Positions 20,902-31,479 are shown, counted from the first letter of the stretch. The stretch: DNA of 64,000 bases from Tridacna crocea (GCA_943736015.1 OX031060.1:18507731-18571730); one strand, 5' to 3'. Made by a program: numbers and translations. Notes: generated by a model from the letters alone, not told the origin.

Positions 20902-21060
20902 TTAAATTCTTTACCAAACGACAGAAATTGTAACAACGACAAAATTGTAGACTTGTTCGAATTCAATCAAACTGCAGAGGACAAAATAAACTTGAATCAA
21001 AAAATTGAAACTTGACCTTAGAAGAGTAAACTACAGTGTTTGAAAAGGAGAAATTGAAAT
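20902..21060 (-). mobile_element. TTAA MITE half copy
   Basis: 3' arm and the first hairpin arm only; breaks after aaaggagaaattgaa. Confidence 0.65.
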
Positions 21061-21383
21061 CTTTAAAATTGGGTAAGAAATCATTGTAAACACCTGGGTG
21101 TAGACACGTGTGCAGCAGCACCAAAACTATCGGTTGATATGGCTTGTCACACCGATAAAATTGGCTGATGCGGTATGATGCCGCGCCAATAATTGATAAT
21201 TATTAAGATAGAAAATGTGAACAACATGTAAAAGTGGCAAATATAAAAAAAAAACAACTGATAAACTTTCCTTTTCTTAGTGAAATTTAGAGTGAATGTA
21301 AACACATACAAATTTCTCATATTACAACATTACTTTGTAGTTAATAGTTAATGTATATCTAGTACAGATAACTGTCACAAAAG

Positions 21384-21582
21384 TACCTTCAGTCTGAAGG
21401 TGTCTGCTCCGATGCTATTTTTGTGACAGGTCTTCGCTAACACCTTCAGTCCAACCATTCATTCAAGGCTTCTGGAAAAGATACGACTTTACCCACATCT
21501 TTTCGAACGGCTCTATGCGACAAAATTTCCAATGACAGCTAATAAAATGGGTATGGATCGTTAGATGAATGATTAATCTTTA
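21384..21582 (+). repeat. Left 199-bp terminal inverted repeat
   Basis: It begins TACCTTCAGTCTGAAGGTGT and includes the words tctgctccgatgc and cttttcgaacggctctatgc. It has its own small palindrome cttcagtctgaag. Confidence 0.88.
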
Positions 21583-21876
21583 AGAGCACACAAAATATGC
21601 TGCAAAATACCAATTAAATCAATGGGAATTTACCTTTTTCCCAACGTGAATAAATCCAGCATAGTTTGTAAACAACTAACACGGCGACTTCCGTTAGTCA
21701 GGCATGCGCACTCAACGGAATTTGAAATTTGTACAGTCTGGTTCCCTAACCCTATACAGCCAAGTTCGATCAAGGTGCGTTTGTTTACAGAAAAATTCGC
21801 AACTAAACCATCCTGTAGCGTGTCAGAGATACTGCGATTTCTGCTGAGACATGCGCATTGAAAAGATCACCATGTT
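21583..21876 (+). promoter_or_regulatory. UBE2J1 promoter/5'UTR between the inverted repeats
   Basis: It holds an ETS-type word (cttccgtt, ~21,689), two NRF1-like TGCGCA words (21,705 and 21,852) and more CpG than its surroundings, as in housekeeping promoters. It lies directly upstream of the UBE2J1 start and wholly inside the 789-bp element. Confidence 0.5.
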
Positions 21877-21937
21877 ATGATTTCTGGTGAAGTAGGTCAA
21901 CGATTATTTACGTTGAAAAGTACAGATTTGCACAAAG
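21877..21937 (+). CDS. UBE2J1: UBE2J1 exon 1 (start codon)
   Basis: ATG at 21877 opens [20 protein letters not shown] and ends in phase 1 at a gtaaga donor, exactly what exon 2 needs (G|CT gives Ala in AVKRLMKEA). A TGA lies in frame six codons upstream, so this is the first in-frame ATG. An overlapping two-codon uORF (ATG TTA TGA) starts at 21872. The FTLKS part weakly recalls the YNLKS of vertebrate N-termini, but the exon is longer. It lies inside the 789-bp inverted-repeat element. Confidence 0.72.
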
Positions 21938-24900
21938 GTAAGAGTTGGATATTAACTAACATCAGTTTTTTTGTAAAGATTAATCATTTATCTAACAATC
22001 CATGCCCATTTTATTAGTTGTCATTTGAAATTCTGTCGCATAGAGCCGTTCGAAAAGATGCAGGTAAAATCGTATTTTTTCCATACGGGTTCAATGAATG
22101 GCTGGCCTGAAGGTGTTAGCGAAGACCAGTCACAAAAATAGCATCGGAGCAGACACCTTCAGACTGAAGGTATCACAAAAGGAGATGTTGCTTTTTGACT
22201 GGTTGCCTCTGGGTACAGAGACAATCCGTACAAAATTAGTGGAAAGTTCTGCACAGATTTTGTGCGCAAGTTTGAACCTTTATAATTTCACAAATAGAGC
22301 ACAAAACTAGGATTTAAACATACCTGTTGCTTGTGTATTCAACATATGATACAAGACAATGACACACAACACAAAACAAACTAGCCTGATTTTAATTTTA
22401 TTTTTATTTAGCTGTCAAGCGGCTGATGAAAGAAGCACAAGAGTTAAGTGAGCCAACTGAGCAGTACTACTGTCAACCACTTGAGGTAAACTTGTCATGT
22501 TTTCCCTGAGATAAAGTCTAACAATTTTTTTTTAGTAGCCAACTGGGCCCCTAAAATTGAAAATTTAGGGGCCAAGTCAAAAACTTAGAGCCCCAGGATT
22601 AAAATTTCAGTAAAAGATAAAAACTTCAATAAAATTTGATTAAAGCTAACAATGCCCATAACACTCTGGGCACTTCATTGACCTAAATTCCTCACTAAGC
22701 AACTTTGCAAATACTTTACCCTGATCTAACCATTTAGAAACAACGCATATTTATGTAGATCTTATTGGCACTGATATCGGATAAAATCAGAATCTGCTTA
22801 GAAACAATTTTTGAAAACAAAAAAAAATGGATGACAAATAACTGATGAAACACATATAGCTATAGATACTCTAGAAATGGGGTTTTTGTGCATCGTTATG
22901 TATGCTGAATGTGATAGGAATTTGGTGAAAATACCCAAACGTCAATACACAGTCATAGTGTGTCTACACAACTGTGCTCTACACTCGGTACTAGGCTAAT
23001 ACGGAAAAAATTTTCTGTAGAGTTGTATTAGCGAGTTAGGTAACACCCATACTTACTCGGATCATAGATAGGTGTATAATGATAAATGAAAATCAGTACT
23101 ACATTATATGGAAATGGGCAAAATATACAGTAGACCTTTACCGAAATTTTTCCAGGGACCATCAGTCGCTCAGCTAGGCTATCATACAGGATTTTTCAGT
23201 CGTTTCAGTTGTCATGGGCAACTGAGGGAGTGCTAGTCTTTATCCCTGTTTTCTTGTTTAGCCTTTTTCCAAACCAACCAATGTTTAAACTTAACCTTTT
23301 ACCAATCAATTCCGAATTTTAACACCCCTGGGAAGGAAGGCTTTTGAAAATATTGTGGGAAAAGGAGAAAATGCTGGTAACCTAAGCCAGCACTTTTCCC
23401 TTTTTCGACAACGTTTTCTTTCCTATCAAAGAAAAATTGCATCTTTCGAGCCATCTTTAAATTGTTGTCAGCAAATGCTTTTAATTTGAACATGGCTAAT
23501 TTTTTTTTTTTTGTCTGGTAAAAGGAAAATGGGCTGAATAAAGCCAACAGAGAGTTTAGATATAAAATTCAATTAACTTTGTACCACACGACAAAATTTT
23601 AGACTGTTTCTAATTGAAAGCATTTGCAGACAACAAAATAAAGGTGACTGAAACATTGAAATTTGATCTAGGAAGGGTAGAAAACACTGAGGGAAAAGGA
23701 TTAAATGCTGGTTACCAGCATTTTCTCCTTTTCCTACAGTGTTTTCAAAAGGCTTCTTTCCCAGGGGCGCCAAAAGTAGGAATTGTGTTGCCAGTTCATC
23801 TTTTTTTATTTTTGGTGTACATTGCTTCAGCTTAGTAATCTGATATTTATCTACTTCAGCCGCAAAAGAAGCTGTAGGTTTGAAAAGCACTAAAGGGTAA
23901 ACAACCCTCAGAAAGATGACTTTTGAATCAGTTTGGTAAAAGAAAATGCAGGCGACTAATATTCAAGTACCGGCTAAGGTTCTAAATATCCCCTTTGCAA
24001 TCTCTGAAAATAATGTACGAGTTCCCAAATGTACAACTTTTCTTTGGGCATAGATAAGCTTAGCGGTAGTTTTAGCTGTACTATTCTTAATATTTTTTAC
24101 TACATTGGGTAAGCCAGAGAATATAGGCATTCTGGTATGTATAATGTACATGTGTATGTAAATCCTTGCTAAGGCCTCAAATATCAGGTAGGGTTCCAAA
24201 CTTCCTATGATTGCATTAACTCATTACCAAACTACAAAATTTTTGGCTTGGGGGTAGAAAACATTGTGGGAAAAGGAGAAAACGCTGGTAACATTAAAAA
24301 AAGTTTGTCTTTAGAGTTTCCAAACCTTAACCTTATTATTCTGGGATTGGCAAAAAAAACAACTTTGTCCCGTGTGACTTTGGTACATTTTGCATGTAAA
24401 AAGTTATTTGGAACAAAAATCACTACCTACCCTACTTGCAACATCTTGGACCGAACCCATAAACACAGATAATTTTTTTAGGCCTAGGGCAAAGATTGTA
24501 GATACTATACAAGCAGATGTTTATGTATACCTGTATGATTGTGATCCCTTGCAAAGGCTGATATCTTTGTTAACTTTTTACAACACAATGGTGACATTGA
24601 TCGACCCTGAGGAAGAAGTCTTTTGAAAACCTTGTAGGAAAAGGAGAAAATGCAGGTAACCGGCATTTTCTCCTTTTTCCCACAAAGTTTTCTACCATAT
24701 CAAAGAAAATTTCATCATTTTAGCTACTATGAAATATTTGTCTGCAAATGCTTTCAATTTGGATAGGTCTAAAACTTTGCTTTGCGATAAAGCGATAAAT
24801 GGCTAACATTGAAAAAAAAAATGTAATGACTCTCTAGTCTCTATGAGTAAGCTGTAATTTGCAGGGGTCCAAACTTTTGTCATGCAATAGCCCAGCTCTT

Positions 24901-27900
24901 GTTTGTTCCCTCATAAAAAGGCAGAGTATATTTACTTACAGGATAACTTGTTTGAATGGCATTTCACTTTAAGAGGACCAGCTGACACAGAATTTGAAGG
25001 CGGTTTATACCATGGACGTATCATACTTCCACCAGAATATCCCATGAAACCACCAAGTATTATTCTTTTAACAGTAGGTCGATTTTTATGCAATTACATT
25101 TTTAACAAACAGTAATACTTTAGACTCCTCTAGATTTAACTCTTTACCAAACAACAAAATTTTAGATTGGTCAAAACTGAAAGCGTTTTCAGACAACAAA
25201 ATAAAAGTGACTGAAAATTTGAAATTTATTTTTGTGAAGGGTAGAAAACAGTGTGGGAAAGGAGAAAATGCTGGTTACTAGCATTGTTTTTCCTTTTTCC
25301 ACAATGTTTTCTAAAGGCTTCTTACTCAGGGTTGTCAAAAGTAGGGATTGTGTGGTAATGGGTTAATGTAATTATAGTTGAAAAATATTTCATTACACCT
25401 GCTAAATGGCATTCTATAAAAACTCATCTATCTAATTTGGGCATCCTGGGTACAGAACCAAACCACTTTCCTACACGACAACCGTTGCTTTGAAGTTCAA
25501 ACTAAAATAAACGTTTACTCAATAAAACATTACCTCGTGCAATTCACTCAGCTATGATCAGCAGTTTAGAGAAATATGGAGCTAAAGCAGGCCTGATTTC
25601 TCCTCAAACGTATTGATAAGAGCTCATTTCTACATTGCTACTTTATAGAGCGTAATACATGTATTACAGTCTGCCTGCTTTCGGGGCTAGTGCATCCTCG
25701 CAAGCCAAGGCTGATGATACTATACCCTTGGCGGATCGAGCTTGATTTTTACATTCACCTGATACGCTTTTTCATTGGATGCTGCAAGCTCTAACTGCAA
25801 CGAATGAAATCGCTCGTAGCATTTCATCTTTGATAAAAATAGAATAAGGTCGCTTCCTTTCGAATAGAAAGTAAACATGGAAACTTATGTGGATGTCTGC
25901 TTATCGATTTATGTGTATTCGTAAGTGGTTTGTAAAACGATATTTCATTGGCTCTTAGGAATATGATGTAAAGGGGGGTAATAACCAGCATCCAATAGAG
26001 GGTGCATCGCAGGAATCTTGAAATTGGGCTCAATCAGCCAAGGTAAGATCCACATAGTGATCGTAATCTTGGCTCGTGAAGATGGGGCTAGTGATGCGTC
26101 ATATATTAAGACAGGTTAAATCTTCGAAGAATATGACGTGCGCAGACAACAAAAAGTATTTGGCTCAAATATTGAGGGTTATTACTGAAAGAGTAGAAGA
26201 CATTTTGGAAAAAAAGGAGAATGCAATTTTCAAGAGGGTGCTTTCTTAGGACGTTAAAAGCATGGAATAATTTGGTAAATATTTCTATTAACCCTTTACC
26301 ACACAGTGTCAACTTCTGACGATCCTGAGAAAGAAGTCTTTTGAAAACATTGTGGGAAAAGGAGAAAATGCTGGTAACCAGCATTTTCTCCTTTTCCCAC
26401 AATTTTTTCTCACCTCATTGATAGAAATTTTAAATTTTCAGTCACATTTTATTTTGTCGTCTGCAAATGCTTTCAATTTGGACCAGTCTAAAATTTTGTC
26501 ATTTGGTATTGAGTTCAAGTTACCGGTAAATAATATGTTTTAAATGTAATCTTGATGCATATTTTCGCAGTGCTTTTAATGCACGAATGACACTGAATCC
26601 ATACAACAATAGGCAAAATTGCTTTATCACATTAAAGAAATGATCTGTATAGGGCCAGTTAAAATTATGTGAAACCTGAATGAAGTTTTTACCAACTAAT
26701 TTCTGTCTCTTGCAGCATAATGGTAGATTTGAAATAAACAAGAAGATTTGTTTGAGTATATCAGGCCATCACCCAGAATCTTGGCAGCCATCTTGGTCAA
26801 GTAAGTTGATCCTAGTATACCGTAATTCACCAATGGATTCGGACACAATTAATTATGACTTGTGTGAAACAGACCAGTGAGTTTGGAAGAAGATTTTGTG
26901 AGGCACTGGTAAGAGAAACATCAGGAAAGAGTGGATAGGTGCATTGGCCATCATGACACAACTGAAATATTTTTGAAAACAGTTTTAAAGGTGGCCCTTC
27001 AGAATTTGGGACCAAAGTTGTACAAAAATACAAAAAGATCATCCTTATATTCCCAAAGCCTTTTAATTTTCATTCTTAAAACTAGCAGTCGAAAACCATT
27101 AGACAGCAAGAGAAATTGGAAATTTACTACGGCTCAGGTCGATAGTGATGGGAAACACAGTCTATTTTTACATGAGCAACTCGCCCATTTACATACCAGA
27201 AATACACAAACAAAGCTTCAAACAGAGAAGACATTATGGAAAATAATTACATATGTTATAGAATCTAAGCATCATTAGTCACAAGCCAGTCACTTGAAAT
27301 TCCCACAATGCTTTTTTGATTTCTGGCACAAAATCAACTACCATAATCAACTGGAGTCATACATGTGTTTTCCTTGTTGTTTGAAAGTTCCATCTGTTTG
27401 AACATGTCTAAAAATTTGTCGTTTGGTAAAGAGTTAAATAAAAAACATTACATGTATTTCTATTGTAGTTCGCACAGCTCTTCTTGCCATTATTGGGTTT
27501 ATGCCAACACACGGAGCTGGGGCCCTGGGGTCCTTAGATTATACACCTGACGAGAGGAAGGTCTTAGCTAGAAAGTAGGTCTACGCTAAATGTACAGTTA
27601 TGAGAAGACAAAAATTACCTTAACCCTTTGCCAAACAATCCCTGGTTTTTAAGACCCAGAGGAAAAAGCCTGCCGAAAGCATTGTGGGAAAAGAAGAAAA
27701 TGCTGGTAACAATGTTATCTTCTCTTCCAAAGTCAAATTTCAATTTTTGAGTCATATTTATTTTGTTGTCTGCAAATGCTTTCAATTTGGACAAGTCTAA
27801 AAGTTTTGTCGTTTGATAAAGAGTTAATTATGGACAACAAAATTTTAGCTTGGTCCATATTGGAAAGCGATGCAGAAGACAAATTGACAACTACACAAAG

Positions 27901-30900
27901 TGATATTTGTCTATTATATGGTAGAAAATATTGTGGGAAGTTATATATTATGGACTTATGGAGCACTGGTCCTGGTAACTGAATAAACATTCAAAGGAAA
28001 GGACATTGGTCTTTAAAAGCATTTGTTCAAGGTGAGGTTTAGTTTTTAAAAAGCCATTTTGCCTTCTTGAACAATTCTTACAAACAAAGTCTGTAACAAA
28101 GAAACAAATGAACAATGCAACGAAGAAATAAGCAACCAGGTAGGATTCTAACCTTGGAATGCCCAGACGAAAGGCAGGCACCTTAACCACTTAGCCAAAG
28201 AAATATCATGCCATGCATGGAGGAGTGGTCTCATGTAACACACTCCCTCTTAACCCTTTCCCAAACGGCAAATTTTGTACCAGGCCAAATTGAAAGCATT
28301 TTGCAGATGACAAATTAACAGTTGCTAAAAAGATGATTTTTCTCTATGATAGGGTAGCAAACATTGTGGGAAAAGGAGAAAATGCTGGTTACCAGCATTT
28401 TCTCCTTTTCCCACAATGTTTTTAAAAGGCTTCTGTAACCTGACCTGTAAAAACCAGGGATTGTTTGGGAAAGGGTTAAAGTCATCTTTTACTGATAACT
28501 GAAAGCCGAAAGGTCGTTTTTTGGACAACAAATGGGATTAATGGCTCAATGGCCAATTCTGGATGAGTCCCCACCTTTTGAGCAAACTCTTTAACAAAGA
28601 AACAAATTAATAAATGGATGGGAGAAATAAGGGAACGGGCAGGATTTGAACCATAGAACGCCTGGACAAAAGGCAAATACCTTAACCATTGAGCCAAAGA
28701 TATATCTCTCCAACGCAGATGTTAAGTATTGTATTTAAGTTGGGATGAAGCCATGTATGTTGGAGTGGTCTCCTGTTACACAATCTTTTCTATAGCTCTA
28801 TGCAGCAGTGGGATAGAAAGGTGTATTTTATACAATATGGGTTTAGTATATTGCTTAATGTTGAAAACAGCTAGTAGTGAAGGTCAGGGATGACAGAGGA
28901 ATTAATCCTGTCAATGACTATCATCAGTCCTTGGAAAGAAATGAGCCCATCCAGGAATCAAACCACTGACCTCCTGTTCTCAAGTCTTGCATGCTACAGA
29001 CTACGAAGCTCTGCTCTAGTGGGTAGGACAGGATGTTTTAACCCTTTACCACATGGCAAAAATTTAGACCCAACCAAAAAGAAAACGTTTGGAGATGACA
29101 ATTTCAAAGTGGCTCAAATGGTGCAACTTTTCTTTGATAGGGTAGAAAACTTTGTGGAAAAAGGAGAAAATGCTGGTTACCAGCATTTTCTCCTTTTCCC
29201 ACAATGTTTTAAAAAGGCTTCTTCCTCAGGGTTGTTAAAAGTCATCATTGTATGGTAAAGGGTTAAAAGGCAGTTCCTTGAGAAACTTAATGGAGGCATG
29301 GAGAAAATACTGTTGAAAAAAGAAGTAAATCTGTTCCAGATAACAAAACTTTAGACACGTCTAAACTAAAAGCATTTGTTGCCCACATAACAAATGGTGA
29401 TCAAAAGATGGGATCTTTGAAAAGGGAGGAAACACTGCAGAAAAAGGCGAGAATACTGATTACTTATATTTTCTCACAATGTTTTGGAAGCCTTTTGCCT
29501 CACAGAACTCTTTGGATAAAAGTCAATAAATTTAGCGTTTGTGTTCTCATTGCAGGTCTATAGATTTTAAATGTTCGGAATGTGGGCCAATAAACCATAC
29601 CCTAAAAGCAGTGACTGTGGCCTCATTGAAAACAAGGGAAGAGGCTAAGCAGCTTGCTGCTCAGATGGATTTTAAAGTAAGAGTTGAGTTTACCTTGTTC
29701 CTTGCTTCACTATGACAGCTTTTCAGCCCAAATTCAGGGACCCATTGGGATATTGATAAAGCCCGGGAAAGACAAGAATTAACTTTTTACCACACAACCC
29801 AGACTTTTAACGACCTTGAGAATGAAAGCTTTTGAAAACATGGTCTTGATCTACACTGTCAGCCGAGCCCCAGTTTTCAGCTTTGGCACTAAAAATTTAG
29901 GGTTCAAGGTCTCATATCTTTTTCGACATCCTTATTTTAGCAATCCTACTTTCGAAATTGGCTAAATTTTCAGTATCATTTTCAAGCTACAGATTTGATT
30001 ATTTACATGAGAAGTGTTTCAGTCGGATCACAGCAAATGTTTATGAACACTTAACCAAATGACAAAATTGTAGACTTGTCCAAATTGAAAGCATTTGCAG
30101 AATAAATGCAAAATAAATGTGACTCAGAAATTGAACTTGACTTTTGTAGAGTAGAAAACATTAATTGTGGGAAAAGAAAAAAACTGCTGGTAACCAGCAT
30201 TTTCTCCTTTTCCGCACAACGTTTTGTACCCTTCCTGAAACAAATTTCAATTTTTGAGTCCCATTTAGTTTGTAATCTGCAAGTGCTTTGACTTTGGACA
30301 AGTTTAGAATTTTGTCATTTGGTAAAGAGTTAATTTACAAAACTATGGATCATACATTTGTATTTTAACTTTGTGCAGAATGAGAAAGAAAAGAATGCTG
30401 CTTTGAAGATAGAAACCACTGAAGAAACAAAACAAAGCACAAGTACTGAGACCTCTGGTACAACTGAAGGTGGCATATCACAGTCAGCCAAAGGGGCCAT
30501 TCCAAAAGTGAAAACAAATCAACCCTTTCCACAGCCAGCACAGTTTGCACAATTTCCTATGCCTCTGCCATTTCTACCGCCATTTCCTATACCTGGAAAC
30601 ACCCAAAATGATCAACAGCAAGGAAATAATGTTTTAAATCAAGTCCCAAGATTTCCTCTTCCCTTTGCTGCACCATTTTCCCCACCTTTTCCCCAATTCA
30701 TGCCTCCCATGCCCATGGTACCAGGTATGAGCTTTCCGGCTGTTCCTGCAGGAAATAGAATCAGCAGAACTTCAGAAAGTGGTAGTGAGACGATGAGAAG
30801 CCAAACGGCAACAGAATCTACAAGTCAGTCTGACCAAATACAATCAACACAGTCTAGTGTTGTATCCAGCTCTCAGCCCAGTGAAAATTTACCCACAACT

Positions 30901-31170
30901 ACATCAACACCTTCCACATCACAGCAACTGCAATCAACAACTCAGACAACTGGTGAGGGACTACGTCAGAGAAATGTGACAGAAACAACCAATGTGACGC
31001 CACAAAGGGCAACTACGCCTATTCAACGACAGACACAAGGTGAAATACCAAGAAGTGGTCCAAGAGAGTCTGTCGCATTTGTGGTGTTTGCTGTGATAAT
31101 CATATCTCTGATAGCAATGCTTCTTTTACGAAGGTTGTACATGATGAAGTATTTATCTGGTCTTATATAG
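21877..31170 (+). CDS. UBE2J1: UBE2J1/UBC6-like ER ubiquitin-conjugating enzyme, complete, 7 exons
   Basis: This is a tail-anchored E2 of ER-associated degradation. Exons: 21877-21937, 22412-22485, 24942-25073, 26716-26800, 27469-27574, 29556-29676 and 30379-31170. All have GT/AG borders and matching phases, giving 456 residues. The UBC fold shows [60 protein letters not shown] and [20 protein letters not shown]. The catalytic Cys is in [19 protein letters not shown] (about residue 101), and YPMKPP replaces the usual HPN region as in the UBC6 class. The last exon holds a long Pro/Phe- then Ser/Thr/Gln-rich linker and a C-terminal hydrophobic anchor ([18 protein letters not shown]) followed by RRLYMMKY. 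It is longer than human UBE2J1 (318 residues) because of the linker. UBE2J2 is less likely given the length and tail. Confidence 0.95.
21974..22172 (-). repeat. Right 199-bp terminal inverted repeat
   Basis: This is the reverse complement of the left arm, starting 36 bp after the UBE2J1 exon-1 donor, so it lies in intron 1. Confidence 0.88.
22412..22485 (+). CDS. UBE2J1: UBE2J1 exon 2
   Basis: It encodes (A)[18 protein letters not shown] then YCQPLE. Acceptor ttatttag, donor gtaaac, 74 bp, phase 1 to 0. Confidence 0.95.
22486..23290. other. UBE2J1 intron 2, unique-looking part
   Basis: Between exon 2 and the first MITE. A small inverted pair (ggggcccctaaaattgaaaa / aatttaggggcc) at ~22,548; otherwise nothing recognised. 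Confidence 0.5.
23291..23524 (+). mobile_element. TTAA MITE, family A
   Basis: Hairpin asymmetric (ctggtaacctaagccagc). In UBE2J1 intron 2. Confidence 0.83.
23573..23790 (-). mobile_element. TTAA MITE, family A
   Basis: Left TTAA intact, right end lost after aggaattgtgttg. Confidence 0.83.
24217..24295 (-). mobile_element. TTAA MITE fragment
   Basis: TTAACTCATTACCAAAC, then a deleted 3' arm, then one hairpin arm only. Confidence 0.7.
24570..24797 (+). mobile_element. TTAA MITE, family A
   Basis: Hairpin centre GCAGGTAACCGGC. Ends ~145 bp before UBE2J1 exon 3. Confidence 0.85.
24942..25073 (+). CDS. UBE2J1: UBE2J1 exon 3
   Basis: It encodes 44 codons from [12 protein letters not shown] to PPSIILLT, the beta-sheet core of the UBC fold. 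Acceptor ttacag, donor gtaggt. A family-A MITE begins ~62 bp after the donor. Confidence 0.96.
25136..25366 (-). mobile_element. TTAA MITE, family A
   Basis: Complete with both TTAA, in the intron after UBE2J1 exon 3. Confidence 0.9.
26140..26280 (-). mobile_element. TTAA MITE remnant
   Basis: Recognisable by gacaacaaaaag and agagtagaagacattttgg; hairpin lost. Confidence 0.5.
26288..26516 (+). mobile_element. TTAA MITE, family A
   Basis: Left TTAA intact; right end reads gagttcaa. ~200 bp before the catalytic exon of UBE2J1. Confidence 0.87.
26716..26800 (+). CDS. UBE2J1: UBE2J1 exon 4, catalytic cysteine
   Basis: It encodes [20 protein letters not shown] then ESWQPSWS, holding the active-site Cys. 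Acceptor ttgcag, donor gtaagt, 85 bp, phase 0 to 1. Confidence 0.97.
26985..27340 (+). mobile_element. Family E element, 3' truncated, in a UBE2J1 intron
   Basis: Starts TTAA-AGGTGGCCCTTCAG and ends early near ttctggcacaaaatc. It lies in the intron between exons 4 and 5. Confidence 0.85.
27370..27437 (+). mobile_element. TTAA MITE fragment
   Basis: Only the 3' arm end (aaaatttgtcgtttggtaaa) is left, ~31 bp before UBE2J1 exon 5. Confidence 0.7.
27469..27574 (+). CDS. UBE2J1: UBE2J1 exon 5
   Basis: It encodes (I)[17 protein letters not shown] then [17 protein letters not shown]. Acceptor ttgtag, donor gtaggt, 106 bp. A MITE remnant ends ~31 bp before the acceptor. Confidence 0.96.
27620..27827 (+). 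mobile_element. TTAA MITE, A/C mosaic
   Basis: Hairpin second arm mostly lost. Shares TTAA at 27,824-27,827 with an inverted half copy to 27,940. Confidence 0.8.
27824..27940 (-). mobile_element. TTAA MITE half copy
   Basis: 3' arm and the first hairpin bases (gtagaaaatattgtggg) only. Confidence 0.7.
28010..28249 (-). mobile_element. tRNA-derived SINE, copy 1
   Basis: Minus strand TTTGGCTAAGTGGTTAAGG and B-box-like GGTTAGAATCC. A sister copy follows at 28,500-28,790 with a family-C MITE between them. Confidence 0.65.
28250..28479 (-). mobile_element. TTAA MITE, family C
   Basis: Complete with TTAA at both ends, between two SINE copies. Confidence 0.9.
28500..28790 (-). mobile_element. tRNA-derived SINE, copy 2
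   Basis: Minus strand TTTGGCTCAATGGTTAAGG and GGTTCAAATCC. Shares ggagtggtctc and the flanking body with copy 1. Confidence 0.7.
28880..29037 (-). mobile_element. tRNA-like SINE fragment
   Basis: Minus strand TAGAGCAGAGCTTCGTAGTC and GGTTTGATTCCTGG. The upstream part (gacagaggaattaatcctgt) recurs at 5,525-5,550. Confidence 0.5.
29038..29266 (-). mobile_element. TTAA MITE, family A
   Basis: Complete with TTAA at both ends. Confidence 0.9.
29333..29525 (-). mobile_element. TTAA MITE, decayed
   Basis: 3' arm and hairpin recognisable (gagaatactgattac). Ends ~30 bp before UBE2J1 exon 6. Confidence 0.6.
29556..29676 (+). CDS. UBE2J1: UBE2J1 exon 6
   Basis: It encodes (K)[38 protein letters not shown] and FK. 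The Cys pair CSECG matches CEGCG of vertebrates. Acceptor ttgcag, donor gtaaga, 121 bp. Confidence 0.94.
29779..29843 (+). mobile_element. TTAA MITE 5' fragment
   Basis: First ~60 bp of family A, broken inside the hairpin arm at gaaaacatgg. Confidence 0.7.
30051..30333. mobile_element. Symmetric family-A MITE (two 3' arms)
   Basis: Second full-palindrome copy: both arms carry the 3'-type gtctaaaatt sequence. Ends 46 bp before the last UBE2J1 exon. Confidence 0.85.
30379..31170 (+). CDS. UBE2J1: UBE2J1 last exon, disordered linker and tail anchor
   Basis: Acceptor gtgcag leads in phase 0 into [21 protein letters not shown] Pro/Phe-rich stretch ([28 protein letters not shown]) follows, then ~130 residues rich in Ser, Thr and Gln, then a ~20-residue membrane anchor and a short lumenal tail ending in TAG. 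The gene's conserved catalytic domain is upstream; this exon supplies ER anchoring. Confidence 0.94.
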   Translation, partial: NEKEKNAALKIETTEETKQSTSTETSGTTEGGISQSAKGAIPKVKTNQPFPQPAQFAQFPMPLPFLPPFPIPGNTQNDQQQGNNVLNQVPRFPLPFAAPFSPPFPQFMPPMPMVPGMSFPAVPAGNRISRTSESGSETMRSQTATESTSQSDQIQSTQSSVVSSSQPSENLPTTTSTPSTSQQLQSTTQTTGEGLRQRNVTETTNVTPQRATTPIQRQTQGEIPRSGPRESVAFVVFAVIIISLIAMLLLRRLYMMKYLSGLI

Positions 31171-31234
31171 AAATCGGTGATGGGTAACTTTTATCAGCAG
31201 ACTTACACAGACAACTTACAGTATTGCAAAGAAA

Positions 31235-31240
31235 ATTAAA
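31235..31240 (+). terminator. Possible UBE2J1 polyadenylation signal
   Basis: ATTAAA lies 65 bp after the UBE2J1 stop, just before a family-A MITE at 31,253. It is the nearest plausible hexamer; actual 3' end use is unknown. Confidence 0.35.
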
Positions 31241-31252
31241 TGTGCTTCAACA

Positions 31253-31478
31253 TTAACCCATTACCACACAAACCCTACTTTTGACGACCTTGAGAAAGAA
31301 GCCTTTAGAAAATATTGTGGGAAAAGGAAAAGATGGTGGTAACCAGCATTTTCTCCTTTTCCCTGTGGTTTCTATCCTTCTCATAATAAATTTCAAATTT
31401 TCAGTCTGTTTTATTTTGTCGTCTGTAAATGCTTTCAATTTGGATAAACCTAAAATTTTGTCATTTGATATTGGGTCA
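31253..31478 (+). mobile_element. TTAA MITE, family A
   Basis: Starts 83 bp after the UBE2J1 stop, so it may lie in the 3' UTR. Confidence 0.87.
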
Positions 31479-31479
31479 A

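Larger units (their letters stand above)
21384..22172. mobile_element. 789-bp Mutator-like element with 199-bp TIRs enclosing UBE2J1 exon 1
   Basis: The arm at 21384-21582 is matched in inverse by 21974-22172, with about 90% identity read by eye, starting TACCTTCAGTCTGAAGG. Outside both ends stands the same 9-mer, TCACAAAAG (21375-21383 and 22173-22181), a perfect target-site duplication. Long TIRs plus a 9-bp duplication point to the Mutator superfamily. The 391-bp interior carries the UBE2J1 promoter, start codon and first donor, and no transposase. Confidence 0.8.
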
